From positions 186,001-250,000 of the forward strand of contig JAKAGT010000003.1 in the NCBI GenBank assembly GCA_021825585.1: 64,000 bases of DNA, given 5' to 3'. How positions within the stretch are numbered: the first letter of the stretch is position 1; each line of letters starts with the position of its first letter. Below are positions 28,496-38,190 of this stretch, one piece after another. Made by a program: the position numbers and the translations under genes. Under the pieces are notes generated by a model. The model was not told the DNA's origin and made no database searches. It was given only the letters and a program-made list of their open reading frames with translations. This DNA comes from Bacteroidota bacterium (GTDB lineage Bacteria > Bacteroidota > Ignavibacteria > Kryptoniales > JAKASW01).

Positions 28496-29353
28496 ATGAG
28501 CAAGCTAAAGATTAGCAAAACGAAACCATCGCAAACCGATGCGCGAAAAGAAACAGAGAAAGCCGACTCCATGAAGATGTCCAACCATGACAAGATATTT
28601 CAGGAAGAGAGGATCCAGGGGATAATGAAGATACTCGACAAAGAGAATCGGGTATTGATAACTGACCTTTGTGACGCTTTCAGCACGACAGCCGTGACGA
28701 TCCGTAAAGACCTCGATATGCTCCAGAGGGATGGGGTCATAAAAAGGACGCACGGCGGAGCGATACTGAATAGACCTCTGTTTCACGGCCTTCCACTCAG
28801 TGAAAAAGAGAAGATCCATCTTGAGGAGAAGGAGCGTATAGCCGTGGAGGCCGTGAAGATAATACGTGAGGGGGATGTGGTGATACTTGATTCCGGCTCC
28901 ACGACAACCCAGCTCGCGAGGAGAATGAAGGACCTTAAAGGAATTAAAGTAATTACAAACGCCGTAAATATAGCGTTCGAGCTGGCAAACAGTGAGTTGG
29001 AAATCATACTGACTGGAGGCGCGCTACAGAAAAATTCCTCCACGCTGATCGGTCCAATTGCTGATGATGCTCTAAGGAAGATATCCGCTGACAAACTCTT
29101 TCTGGGAGTTGACGGGATCGACTACGAAATGGGTCTCACAACGCCGGAGATTGCCGAGGCGAATACGAGCCGCGTTATGATGCAGCGTGCCGGCGAGAAG
29201 ATACTCCTCGTGGATTCCTCCAAATTCGGAAGGAGAAGCCTGGGAGTGATTTGTCAGGTGAAGGATATAGATAAGATTATTACGACGAAGCAGATGGATA
29301 AGTCTGAGGCCAAGAAATTTGGCGACATGGGAGTTGAAGTGCTGGTCGTGTAA
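28496..29353 (+). CDS. DeoR/AgaR-family transcriptional regulator
   Basis: 285 aa from ATG 28496; the first 30 residues are lysine-rich and a start near 28571 is possible. The DeoR helix-turn-helix lies at about 40-90 (ERIQGIMKIL, TTAVTIRKDLDML, VIKRTHGGAI). The C-terminal DeoRC sensor (about 105-280) has DSGSTTTQLARRM, VITNAV, LTGGAL and LVDSSKFGRRS, the phosphosugar-binding ISOCOT fold. It starts a run of genes for sugar-phosphate handling (SIS and ROK proteins), so it is probably induced by a sugar phosphate from this pathway. Confidence 0.9.
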   Translation: MSKLKISKTKPSQTDARKETEKADSMKMSNHDKIFQEERIQGIMKILDKENRVLITDLCDAFSTTAVTIRKDLDMLQRDGVIKRTHGGAILNRPLFHGLPLSEKEKIHLEEKERIAVEAVKIIREGDVVILDSGSTTTQLARRMKDLKGIKVITNAVNIAFELANSELEIILTGGALQKNSSTLIGPIADDALRKISADKLFLGVDGIDYEMGLTTPEIAEANTSRVMMQRAGEKILLVDSSKFGRRSLGVICQVKDIDKIITTKQMDKSEAKKFGDMGVEVLVV

Positions 29354-29390
29354 ATGAACAAACTGGTAATTGGAGATTGAGGTTGGACAA

Positions 29391-30350
29391 ATGAGCAAAG
29401 TATTCGAACGGAAATGCGGGGTTGTTTTATTCTCGGTTTTGCTTTGCACTGTTTCTCTGTATGCGCAGGGGCTGAAATACCCGTCACTATCAGAGAGCAG
29501 GGTCATCATGGTCGGCGACAGCGGAAAGTGGGATGCCAATAAGGTTCATACACTTTCGGTGGTCGAGGCAAACAAAGGAGGTTACAAGTATTGGGGCTAC
29601 TACGGCCTGTCTAATTACTTCTACTTCGGCCATGGTAATTTGAATCTTCTGCAGGCAGGCCTGGCGAGGAGCAACGACCTCGTACATTGGCATAAGTACA
29701 GGGGGAATCCAATTATCCGAAGTGACTGCCGTTGGCCGACAGTGGTCCTGGTCGGTTCGAGATTCTACATCTTCTACGCAGAATATGACTCCGTGACAAA
29801 CGACAGCAGGATTGTGATGAGCACGAGCGGAGATGGGATACATTTCAATAACAAGACGGTTGTGGTACCGATGGAAAAAGGGCTGCAGAATCAGAACCCG
29901 TTCATCTACTTCGACAAGCGCGATCACGATTTCTGCCTCGTGTATTACCACGGGATGGAGAAGAACCCCGATAGCACAAAGGATTTCTGGGATATAATGA
30001 TCAGGAGGAGCAGGGATATCAACAGGTTGAAATATGCCAAACCCACAATGCTTCTCTCGTTATCTCATACGACTGCCGCTCCTTCGGTTACCTTCTTTAG
30101 AAACAAGTACTACTTGTTAATAGAAACAAAGAAAGCCGGGAAATGGGATAACAGGTGGGTCACACTGGCCTATGCCAGCAACAGGATAGGGGGAAATTAT
30201 GAGGAATTGGACAACTCTCCCGTCTTTACCGATAACGATGCATGTGCATTCCAATATGTTTTCCACAACAGGTTGTACATCTTTTACTCTCATTGTATTG
30301 ACATGAAGAAATCTGACTGGGAACTCAAGATGGTGAAAACTGTCCAATGA
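29391..30350 (+). CDS. secreted five-bladed beta-propeller protein, GH43/GH130-like
   Basis: 319 aa. ATG 29391 begins a signal peptide (cleavage after SLYAQ). Repeated blades such as GLARSNDLVHWHKYRGNPII, RWPTVVLVGSRFYIFYAEY, IVMSTSGDGIHF and NRLYIFYSHC match the five-bladed propellers of GH43/GH32/GH130-type enzymes acting on glycan ends. I cannot assign catalytic residues confidently, so it could also be a non-catalytic propeller. Its TGA overlaps the ATG of the SIS gene (ATGA), so it is co-translated. Confidence 0.72.
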   Translation: MSKVFERKCGVVLFSVLLCTVSLYAQGLKYPSLSESRVIMVGDSGKWDANKVHTLSVVEANKGGYKYWGYYGLSNYFYFGHGNLNLLQAGLARSNDLVHWHKYRGNPIIRSDCRWPTVVLVGSRFYIFYAEYDSVTNDSRIVMSTSGDGIHFNNKTVVVPMEKGLQNQNPFIYFDKRDHDFCLVYYHGMEKNPDSTKDFWDIMIRRSRDINRLKYAKPTMLLSLSHTTAAPSVTFFRNKYYLLIETKKAGKWDNRWVTLAYASNRIGGNYEELDNSPVFTDNDACAFQYVFHNRLYIFYSHCIDMKKSDWELKMVKTVQ

Positions 30351-31402
30351 ACAAATTCCTGGCTGAAATAATGGAGCAACCCGAGGCCGTTGAAGCGACC
30401 CTGAGCTATTACCTGAGCGACAGGGGGAAGAGGGAGCTGAAGAATATCCGGCAGATGCTTGAGAAAGAACGGCCCGAGCAGATAATCTTCACCGGTATGG
30501 GAAGTTCTTATTTCGCTTCTTACGCGGCCTCATATCTGTTTAACAGCATGGGCATTCGTTCCTATGCGATGAATTCGAGCGAGCTTCTCTATTATCACTT
30601 CCCGGTCATCGGTAGAAAGACAGCCGTGGTCTGTGTCTCCCAGTCCGGTGAGAGTTTTGAAGTCGTGAGGCTGTTGGAAAAACTTCCCAAAGATATCCTT
30701 TGCATCGGGGTGAGCAATGAGGCGAAGAGCTCCCTGAGTATGAGAGCAGTTACGGTACTTCGCAGCCGGGCCGGGAGGGAGGAAATGACATCGACGAAGA
30801 CTTACACGACTATCACGCTGGTAATGTTCATACTCGGCTGGTATCTGGGTGATGCCTGGGGAAGAGAGAAGGTGAGGCAGATTCGGAGGATGTGTGCCGG
30901 AATGGAGAAGATGCTCAATCGTCGCGAGAAGCTGATTGACGACGTGAAGGGCTTTCTGGGGAAAGTAGATTTCATACAGTTCATCGGTAGAGGTCCGGCC
31001 TTCTCAACTGCCGTACAAAGCGAGCTAATGTTCAAAGAGGCGGCAAAAGTGGCGGCAGCCGGCACATTGGGGGGAGAGTTTCGCCATGGGCCGATGGAGA
31101 TGGTAGGCGCGAGCTTTAAGTCGGTATTGTTTGCAGCTGAAGGAAAAACCTACAGCCAGAGTATTAAGATGGCCAGAGATATCGGCAAATATCATGGCAA
31201 AGTGGTGCTCATAAGCAATAAAGCCTCTCTTGGTGCCAATGACGAGAACGTGAAGACCATTGCGATAGATCAGCCTGATGAATATCTGTTTTCAATTCAG
31301 AGTATAATCCCTGTGCAGCTTCTGGTCAACGCTCTTGCCCTGACGAACGGTCATGAGCCGGGGAGGTTCCTGCACGGAGGGAAGGTGACTCTGACAGAAT
31401 GA
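30347..31402 (+). CDS. SIS-domain sugar isomerase/deaminase (GlmS C-terminal/NagB-II/AgaS-like)
   Basis: 351 aa, cytoplasmic. Two SIS domains without the glutaminase domain of GlmS: FTGMGSSYFASYAASYLF and CVSQSGESFEVVRLL in the first (about 45-130), FIGRGPAFSTAVQSELMFKE and EFRHGPMEMV in the second. This set occurs in GlcN-6-P deaminases of the NagB-II type, AgaS and fructosamine deglycases. In a pathway with NanE and ROK kinases, an amino-sugar phosphate deaminase is the best guess. The start codon overlaps the upstream stop, and a ROK gene follows 20 nt later. Confidence 0.87.
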   Translation: MNKFLAEIMEQPEAVEATLSYYLSDRGKRELKNIRQMLEKERPEQIIFTGMGSSYFASYAASYLFNSMGIRSYAMNSSELLYYHFPVIGRKTAVVCVSQSGESFEVVRLLEKLPKDILCIGVSNEAKSSLSMRAVTVLRSRAGREEMTSTKTYTTITLVMFILGWYLGDAWGREKVRQIRRMCAGMEKMLNRREKLIDDVKGFLGKVDFIQFIGRGPAFSTAVQSELMFKEAAKVAAAGTLGGEFRHGPMEMVGASFKSVLFAAEGKTYSQSIKMARDIGKYHGKVVLISNKASLGANDENVKTIAIDQPDEYLFSIQSIIPVQLLVNALALTNGHEPGRFLHGGKVTLTE

Positions 31403-31421
31403 GGTCTGAGGAGGAAACGCT

Positions 31422-32354
31422 TTGAAGAATGAGATACTGATCGGGGTGGATTTCGGCGGGACAAAAATTCTCGCGGGGGGAATGACGGAAAAGGGTGAGA
31501 TCGTTTGTGAACCTGTCAAGATGCCTACAAACGGACAGGAATCCGGCGAGAAGATCATTGCAAGACTTACAAACTCAATCGATGAAGTGATCAGAAGATC
31601 TGAAGTTCGCATCGACCAAGTGAAGGGAATCGGACTTGGAGTTACAGGGCCTCTCGACATAAAGAACGGTACGATTCTGGAGTGCCCACAGCTTCCCACG
31701 TTGCGGTTTTTTCCGTTGAAAAAGGCTGTCGAGAATTATTTCCATCGTCCCGTTTACATGGACAATGACGCAAATTGTCTTATATACGGAGAGACACTCT
31801 TCGGAAGCGGTGTCGGGAAAATGAATGTCGTGGGGTTCACCCTTGGCACGGGTTTAGGATGTGCGATTATTCTGGATGGGAAGATTTTCGTCGGCTCGAC
31901 CGAATCCGCGGGTGAGATATGGCCATCGCCATACGGAGATGGAACAATTGAGGATCTGGTCTGTGGTGCCGGCGTTTCGAAAATCTACAGGCGGATTTCG
32001 GGGAAGGAAAGGTCCGCCGTTGACATCGCGTCATTGGCCGAAAAAGGTGAAGAGAACGCATTGGCCACCTGGAGTGAGTTTGGCAAGCATTTGTCGGTAG
32101 CCATGGCATGGACAATAAACGTGATCGATCCCGACATCGTGATACTTGGCGGGTCGATATCAAATGCATATCCGTATTTCTCGTCCTCAATGGAAGAAAA
32201 TCTTCGAAAATACATTTGTCCCGTTCCGTCTGAACGTACCAGAGTCGTTTGTTCAAAATTAGGCGCAAATGCCGGTTTCATTGGAGCGGCGGCGCTGGCC
32301 ATGCGACAGGAAGAGAGTCGAACTCAAGAGAATTTTAATGAGGAATCATTATGA
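31422..32354 (+). CDS. ROK-family sugar kinase-like protein
   Basis: 310 aa; TTG 31422 has GAGGAGG 6-7 nt upstream. ROK fold: GVDFGGTKILAGG (about 8-20), GLGVTGPLD, DNDANC with the catalytic Asp near 114, GTGLGCAIILDG, INVIDPDIVILGGS. The zinc-binding Cys-x-Cys-Gly motif of classical ROK kinases is missing (EIWPSPYGDGTIEDLVCGAG in its place), as in some active ROK kinases of deep branches, so activity is plausible but unproven. No DNA-binding domain, so it is an enzyme rather than a regulator. Its TGA overlaps the GH2 ATG (ATGA). Confidence 0.83.
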   Translation: MKNEILIGVDFGGTKILAGGMTEKGEIVCEPVKMPTNGQESGEKIIARLTNSIDEVIRRSEVRIDQVKGIGLGVTGPLDIKNGTILECPQLPTLRFFPLKKAVENYFHRPVYMDNDANCLIYGETLFGSGVGKMNVVGFTLGTGLGCAIILDGKIFVGSTESAGEIWPSPYGDGTIEDLVCGAGVSKIYRRISGKERSAVDIASLAEKGEENALATWSEFGKHLSVAMAWTINVIDPDIVILGGSISNAYPYFSSSMEENLRKYICPVPSERTRVVCSKLGANAGFIGAAALAMRQEESRTQENFNEESL

Positions 32355-35146
32355 GAATCTTTACGATGCTTCTTGTTTCGCTGCTTATCATGGGGACGGG
32401 CCGGAACATATTAGCACAGGGGAGCAATGTCCTGAAGAACGGAGATCTTCTCTTGTCGGATTGGAACCTCAAATCGACAGTATTGGAAAAAGAAGAAGGT
32501 AAAGATATCTCCGAAGGGCGCTACACCGCGGTGAAATGGTATCGGGCGGAAGTGCCGACGACGGTCCTGAATGCATTGGTTAAGGACGGTGTCTATCCGA
32601 ACCCCGGGCTCAATATGAATAACTACCTCATACCCGATATCTCAGACCGGTTCAATGCCGAACACGATCTGACAAGGTACAGCTATTTGCCGGATCACAT
32701 AAATCCCTGGAAGGAGCCATACTGGTTCAGAACCGAGTTCAGCATACCCGACAGCGATAAGGGAAAACAGGTCTGGCTGCACTTCGACGGGATAAACTAC
32801 AGGGGCGAGGTGTGGCTCAACGGGAAACTGATAGCAGACTCAAGCCAAATGGTCGGGGCGTTCAAGCGCTATGCGTATAATGTCACTGGTTCAATCAAGA
32901 AAGTCGGGACAAACTACCTGGCGGTAAAGATATACCCTGTGGACCATCCGGGCGTGCCGGGGACGCAATTCAAGGTATTCGGACCTCCCCGAACCCATTC
33001 TACGCAGCTGTTCAAGGATGAGACGCTGAAAATATCAGGAGGATGGGACTGCGCGCTCCCCGCGCGTGACAGGAACATGGGAATATACCGGCGAGTCTAC
33101 CTGAGTTTTACCGGAAACGTGCGGATTATTCATCCGTATGTCGTGACCACTCTGCCGCTGCCCGATACGACTGTAGCAACCCTGAAGATCAGTGCGACGC
33201 TGTCGAACGTGAGCAACGAGGAGCAGACCGGATTGTTGGAGGGCAAAATCGATTTGCTCACGGATGTAAACATGGGCGATTATGTGAAGCACTATCCGGG
33301 GGAGATGAAGAGCATAAGATTTGAGAAGGAGGTAGACGTACCGGCAAAAGGGGAGGTGACAGTAACTCTCAGCGAAAAGGATTTTCCCCAGCTCAAGATA
33401 AAAGACCCGCATTTGTGGTGGCCGATCGGATATGGAGAACAATACCTGCACAACCTGAGATTAAGCTATGTGGTGGGCGGAAAGGCCTCTGATGTGAAGA
33501 ATACGATGTTTGGAATAAGAGAGGTGACGAGCAGGTTACATGAGCTCAACGGTCATTATGGGAGAGTATTCTATATAAACGGGGAGAGAGTGTTCTGCAA
33601 GGGGGGCTGGCTGCAGCCCGATATGCTGCTGGATAACAGCAGGAAGAACATTTATAACCAGGTCAGGCTTTTAGCGGATGCGAACGTGAACCTCGTATCT
33701 AGTGAGGATATGCCCGCGCCGGCGAGAGACCTCATGGAGGCGCTTAACAAATACGGTCTGATGTGGTGGGAGGTATTCTATCAGAGTTGGGTACTGGTTC
33801 CCGGGACACCCACGGCTTACTATCCATTGGACCACTATCTCGCCATAGAGAGCAGCCGAGACATCATTATGAGATACAGGAACGATCCGAGCCTCATAGC
33901 CTGGTTCGGAGCTAACGAGACTGTGCCTGGACCTGATCTCTATCTTGCCCTGAAGGAACAGCTAGAAAGCCTAGATACGACGAGAGTATTTGTGGCATCG
34001 ACCAGCATCTGGTGGAATTGGCAAAAGCTGACGCCGTATGTGAAGGATGATCTTCCGCTGGGTGTTACCGATGTCGGTCTGCCGGGTTACACCTGGCATC
34101 CACCTGCATACTTCTTTGACACGATAGACAAGGAAAAAGGACAAATGTTCAGGGATGAGCTCGGCGTCCCGGCGGTCCCCACTTACAGTAGTGTCAAGAG
34201 ATTCATCTTCAACCTGAAGGGAGACCCGTCAAATCCGCTATTCCCGCTGGACAGCGTCTGGGCAGAGCACGGAGCATGGGACGGAGACGGTTACGCGTAC
34301 AGGGCATACGATCATGCAATCAGAGCGTACTACGGATACAAGGCCAACAGCGTTGCTGATTACGCACGCGTAGCACAGCTGGTGAACGCAGACAGTTACC
34401 GTGCAATGTTCGAAGCGGCGAATTCCCGGATGTGGAACATAACGAGCGGGGTAATGCTGTGGAAACTGAATGCGAGCTATCCGGACATACTTTGGGAAAT
34501 ATATGATTGGTATCTCAACCCAAACGCGGGATACTACTACACGAAGAGAGCGTGCGAGCCACTGCATATCCAGATGAATGCCAATGATTATGAAGTGTCG
34601 GTTATAAACACATACCATCGACCGATCAAAGACCTGACGGTTCGTGTGAGGCTGTATGATTACGACATGAGGCTCATGTGGGAGCGGAAGGAAAGGATAA
34701 ATGTAGGGCCGGACCGCTACCAGGAAGTCTTCAGTGTACCGCAACTCTCGGAGATGACACCGACCTATTTCGTAAGACTGCAACTATTAGATAAGAGAGG
34801 GAAAGTCCTTTCGAGGAACATGTATTGGGAATCGTCAAAGGACACGCCTGATTTTTCGGGTTTATCGAGGCTTGAAAATACGAGACTGGATTTGTCATAC
34901 AAGGTGGAAAAGACAAAGGAAGAATACCGGGTATACGTGAGTGTGAAGAACCCGACGGGAAAGCTTTCAATCATGAATCGCCTTGCGATAATTAAGAAGG
35001 CGAACAACGAAGAAGTGCTGCCGACGTTCTGGAGCGACAATTTCATATGGTTGTTTCCCGGAGAAGAAAGAACGATCGAGGCAACATTTGCAAAGAAGGA
35101 TCTAGATGGCTCTTCGTTTTCAGTCGTTGTCGATGACAACAGATAG
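32351..35146 (+). CDS. secreted GH2 enzyme, beta-mannosidase / exo-beta-glucosaminidase-like
   Basis: 931 aa, signal peptide to about residue 22. GH2 order: sugar-binding jelly roll (about 30-215, including VWLNGKLIADS), immunoglobulin-like domain (about 240-370, ending PHLWWPIGYGEQYLH), TIM barrel (about 385-680) with FYINGERVFCKGG and the acid/base Asn-Glu in WFGANETV (E523), then C-terminal beta domains. The long form and WWPxGxG motif are typical of beta-mannosidases and CsxA-type exo-beta-D-glucosaminidases rather than beta-galactosidases. No T9SS domain. The TonB receptor follows in the same operon. A deletion derivative of a paralogue is at 43617. Confidence 0.9.
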   Translation: MRIFTMLLVSLLIMGTGRNILAQGSNVLKNGDLLLSDWNLKSTVLEKEEGKDISEGRYTAVKWYRAEVPTTVLNALVKDGVYPNPGLNMNNYLIPDISDRFNAEHDLTRYSYLPDHINPWKEPYWFRTEFSIPDSDKGKQVWLHFDGINYRGEVWLNGKLIADSSQMVGAFKRYAYNVTGSIKKVGTNYLAVKIYPVDHPGVPGTQFKVFGPPRTHSTQLFKDETLKISGGWDCALPARDRNMGIYRRVYLSFTGNVRIIHPYVVTTLPLPDTTVATLKISATLSNVSNEEQTGLLEGKIDLLTDVNMGDYVKHYPGEMKSIRFEKEVDVPAKGEVTVTLSEKDFPQLKIKDPHLWWPIGYGEQYLHNLRLSYVVGGKASDVKNTMFGIREVTSRLHELNGHYGRVFYINGERVFCKGGWLQPDMLLDNSRKNIYNQVRLLADANVNLVSSEDMPAPARDLMEALNKYGLMWWEVFYQSWVLVPGTPTAYYPLDHYLAIESSRDIIMRYRNDPSLIAWFGANETVPGPDLYLALKEQLESLDTTRVFVASTSIWWNWQKLTPYVKDDLPLGVTDVGLPGYTWHPPAYFFDTIDKEKGQMFRDELGVPAVPTYSSVKRFIFNLKGDPSNPLFPLDSVWAEHGAWDGDGYAYRAYDHAIRAYYGYKANSVADYARVAQLVNADSYRAMFEAANSRMWNITSGVMLWKLNASYPDILWEIYDWYLNPNAGYYYTKRACEPLHIQMNANDYEVSVINTYHRPIKDLTVRVRLYDYDMRLMWERKERINVGPDRYQEVFSVPQLSEMTPTYFVRLQLLDKRGKVLSRNMYWESSKDTPDFSGLSRLENTRLDLSYKVEKTKEEYRVYVSVKNPTGKLSIMNRLAIIKKANNEEVLPTFWSDNFIWLFPGEERTIEATFAKKDLDGSSFSVVVDDNR

Positions 35147-35203
35147 GGAGAAAATAATTTGAAGACTGTCGTCTTCGGACAACCAACCCAAGAGGAGAAT
35201 ATT

Positions 35204-38116
35204 ATGCGTCGAAGGATCATGATTTTTCTCGCCGTTACAATCCCCATCGTCATTTTTTCCGGCGGTATTGCTTTTGCTGACGGAAGCGGAACTGTGGAAG
35301 GGTACGTAAGAGACTCACAAACCCACGACGGACTACCTGGCGCGAACGTGTTGGTGGTCGGCACGTCGCTTGGGGCCTCGACCGACCTTAACGGAAGATT
35401 CGTGGTATCGAACGTTCCGGCCGGTTCGTACGTGATTCGTGCAACCTACATTGGATACAATTCAAAGGAATACCATGTGCGCGTAACGTCTAACGAGACC
35501 GTGAAGATCAACCTTTATCTGGAATCGGTCGGTGTCAAGGGGAAAGAGGTGGTTGTGACCGCTCAGGCGGCAGGCCAAAACGCGGCGATTAACCAGCAGC
35601 TTTCATCGGACAAGATAGTAAACGTAGTTTCGGCGGCGAGGATACAGGAACTTCCCGACGCCAACGCTGCAGAGTCGGTCGGCAGACTGCCAGGTGTTTC
35701 CGTGATCAGGAGCGGTGGCGAAGCGGATGAGGTGGTCATCCGCGGCCTCCAGCCAAAGTATAACGAGATTATGATCGACGGCATCCAGATATCTTCCGCT
35801 AATCCGGACAATCGAAGTACCAATCTGAGCGACATCTCTTCGAATATGCTCGAAGGCATACAGGTTTGGAAAACCGTAACGCCTGATATGAATGCCGACG
35901 TCATCGGAGGTGTCGTGAACTTTGAGCTGCGAGAGGCACAGGTGAAACAGCCCGGAGTCCCACAGTTTAGTCTCATCGGACAAGGAGGGTATAACAACTT
36001 ACCCGATGCTTATAACCGATTTAACAACTACAAATATGTGGGGAGTGTCGAAGATAGATTCTTAGGTGATCGATTCGGTGTTTTTGCTCAGGTCGATGTT
36101 GAAAGAAAGAATTTGAGCTCGAATGAGTTTGGCGCTTCGTATGATCACGTAGGAAACAGCAATACTCAGTACGTTTGCACAGGTTTAAGCCTTTACGATA
36201 TTCCGAGAGACAGGAAGCGGTATAATGGAGCACTCGTGCTGGATTACAGACTCCCGGAGGGAAGAATAAAGTTTACTAATTTCCTGAGCTCGGGGTTGAC
36301 AAACGTATACAATCGTGAAGAAGACTTCTACATACTCAGCAATTCACGTTCTTACGGACTGGCCAGCGCGAGCAGTATATTGAACGTTATTACGGATGGC
36401 ATCGATTATCAGCAGCAACTTCCCATTTTCAACATGGATCTCAGACTCTCGCATGCCTACTCTGAGACTCGGGATCCGGGAGACTGGGCGGCGAGCTTCA
36501 TTCAATCATCAGCAGGCCTTAACCAGTTCATCAATCTGGCTAACCCTGATCCTCAGGAAATCCCGAGGGCTGCAGTTAACAACGATTCGGCGGCTTCATT
36601 GAACACATTCAACCGCAATTCCAGTTTCTCGAGGCAGCGTGCTTTGACCGGGTCGCTGGATCTGAAAACGACATTGAATTTGTCCGACCTCGTAAGTGCT
36701 GAAATAAAGTTCGGGGGAGAAATCAGGTACCAAACCAGGTCATACAATTACCAGGAGTTCGATGGAACACTCGTAGGGAACACGTTAAACAAGGGAATGA
36801 TCTATCCGTTCTTCTCACTTCCGGCTGATGGCAGCAGGATGACGTATTGGCTGGATCCTAATTTCAGTTACGGGAAGTTTCTTGGTGGCGATTATACGAT
36901 GGTTGCGCCGTTAAATCTTGGAATGCTCTCGAGACTCGCCACCTTCCTGAACGAGAATACCGATACAATTGCGGCACAGGGGAACGCGGCATATTACGGG
37001 CTGAACAACTATGCCTCGACAACCAACAACTATACCGGCAACGAGCTGACTACTGCGGCCTACGCGATGTCCGTTATTAACATCGGACCTCAACTGACCC
37101 TTATTCCGGGTGTGAGATACCAGAATCTTCGGACTAATTATACCGGAACTCGCGGCATCGAAAGTTCTGAATCCTATTTTGCCTATAATCATTATGATAC
37201 CACAGTCACTCAGAATCATGGGTACTGGCTGCCGGACGTTTCTCTGAAATACAAGCCTCTCTCCTGGTTTGACGTACGCCTATCATACTCCAACACCCTG
37301 GCCTATCCCGATTATAACGCAATTATCCCCCGGATAGCAGTAGGAACCAGCTCCATCAGTTGGAGCAACATCAAATTGGTCCCCTCACGTTCGACTAACT
37401 ATGACGCGTATCTGTCATTTTACAACAATTCGATCGGGTTGTTCACTGCCGGCGTGTTTTTAAAACAAATCCGCGATCTGATCTACTCATGGTCCTTTTA
37501 TGCCTCCGGGACGAAGGCCTTGCCTTACTATCCATACACCCTGTTGGGTACATCTTCGCCGCCCACGGGCACATATGATGTGAGCACCTTTGTGAACGAC
37601 TCTTCTCTGATCAATGACTATGGAATGGAGCTTGACTGGGAAACTCATTTCTGGTACCTGCCTGGACCATTATCAGGCTTGGTGTTCAGTGTCAACTATA
37701 CGCACATCTTCTCGAAAGCCCGGTACCCCTACACGTTTGAGAAGATATCAAGCCGCTCCTTGCAATACATCGATACGGCTTTTACCGACCGGCTCTTAGA
37801 CCAACCCGATAATATCATGAATCTTTCTCTCGGGTTTGATTATCGGGGTTTTTCGGTCCGGGTGGCTATGATTTATCAGAGCAACATTTTCACGGGGCCG
37901 AACTTCTGGCCTCAACTGAGATCTCACACGGCAGCTTACCGCCGCTGGGACCTCGCGGCGAACCAAAAACTACCATGGTTCGGACTGGAAGTTTATGGAG
38001 ATCTCAACAACATAAATGGAGCAAATGACATCAGCGTAATTCAAGGTGGTGGTGTGCCAACTTCGGAGCAGGACTACGGCTTAACCGCCGACTTGGGCGT
38101 TAGATGGCAGTTATAA
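35204..38116 (+). CDS. TonB-dependent receptor with N-terminal carboxypeptidase-regulatory-like domain (copy 1)
   Basis: 970 aa from ATG 35204 (AGAGGAG upstream); a signal peptide ends near FAD-GSG. Residues about 32-115 are the CarbopepD_reg domain (VEGYVRDSQTHDGLPGANV), about 125-240 the plug (VSAARIQELPDANAAESVGR, LPGVSV, VIRGLQPKYNE), and the rest a 22-strand outer-membrane barrel (NNINGANDISVIQGGG near the end). It imports a ligand across the outer membrane with TonB energy. No SusD partner is adjacent; instead a beta-helix-like T9SS protein follows. Very similar over its length to copy 2 at 47989. Confidence 0.92.
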   Translation: MRRRIMIFLAVTIPIVIFSGGIAFADGSGTVEGYVRDSQTHDGLPGANVLVVGTSLGASTDLNGRFVVSNVPAGSYVIRATYIGYNSKEYHVRVTSNETVKINLYLESVGVKGKEVVVTAQAAGQNAAINQQLSSDKIVNVVSAARIQELPDANAAESVGRLPGVSVIRSGGEADEVVIRGLQPKYNEIMIDGIQISSANPDNRSTNLSDISSNMLEGIQVWKTVTPDMNADVIGGVVNFELREAQVKQPGVPQFSLIGQGGYNNLPDAYNRFNNYKYVGSVEDRFLGDRFGVFAQVDVERKNLSSNEFGASYDHVGNSNTQYVCTGLSLYDIPRDRKRYNGALVLDYRLPEGRIKFTNFLSSGLTNVYNREEDFYILSNSRSYGLASASSILNVITDGIDYQQQLPIFNMDLRLSHAYSETRDPGDWAASFIQSSAGLNQFINLANPDPQEIPRAAVNNDSAASLNTFNRNSSFSRQRALTGSLDLKTTLNLSDLVSAEIKFGGEIRYQTRSYNYQEFDGTLVGNTLNKGMIYPFFSLPADGSRMTYWLDPNFSYGKFLGGDYTMVAPLNLGMLSRLATFLNENTDTIAAQGNAAYYGLNNYASTTNNYTGNELTTAAYAMSVINIGPQLTLIPGVRYQNLRTNYTGTRGIESSESYFAYNHYDTTVTQNHGYWLPDVSLKYKPLSWFDVRLSYSNTLAYPDYNAIIPRIAVGTSSISWSNIKLVPSRSTNYDAYLSFYNNSIGLFTAGVFLKQIRDLIYSWSFYASGTKALPYYPYTLLGTSSPPTGTYDVSTFVNDSSLINDYGMELDWETHFWYLPGPLSGLVFSVNYTHIFSKARYPYTFEKISSRSLQYIDTAFTDRLLDQPDNIMNLSLGFDYRGFSVRVAMIYQSNIFTGPNFWPQLRSHTAAYRRWDLAANQKLPWFGLEVYGDLNNINGANDISVIQGGGVPTSEQDYGLTADLGVRWQL

Positions 38117-38190
38117 CGGCGATGCCTGGAGTCAATCTCAGGGCGTCCTAAATCATCTAAAACGAATCCTAAGACGAAAGGAGCCTTCAA

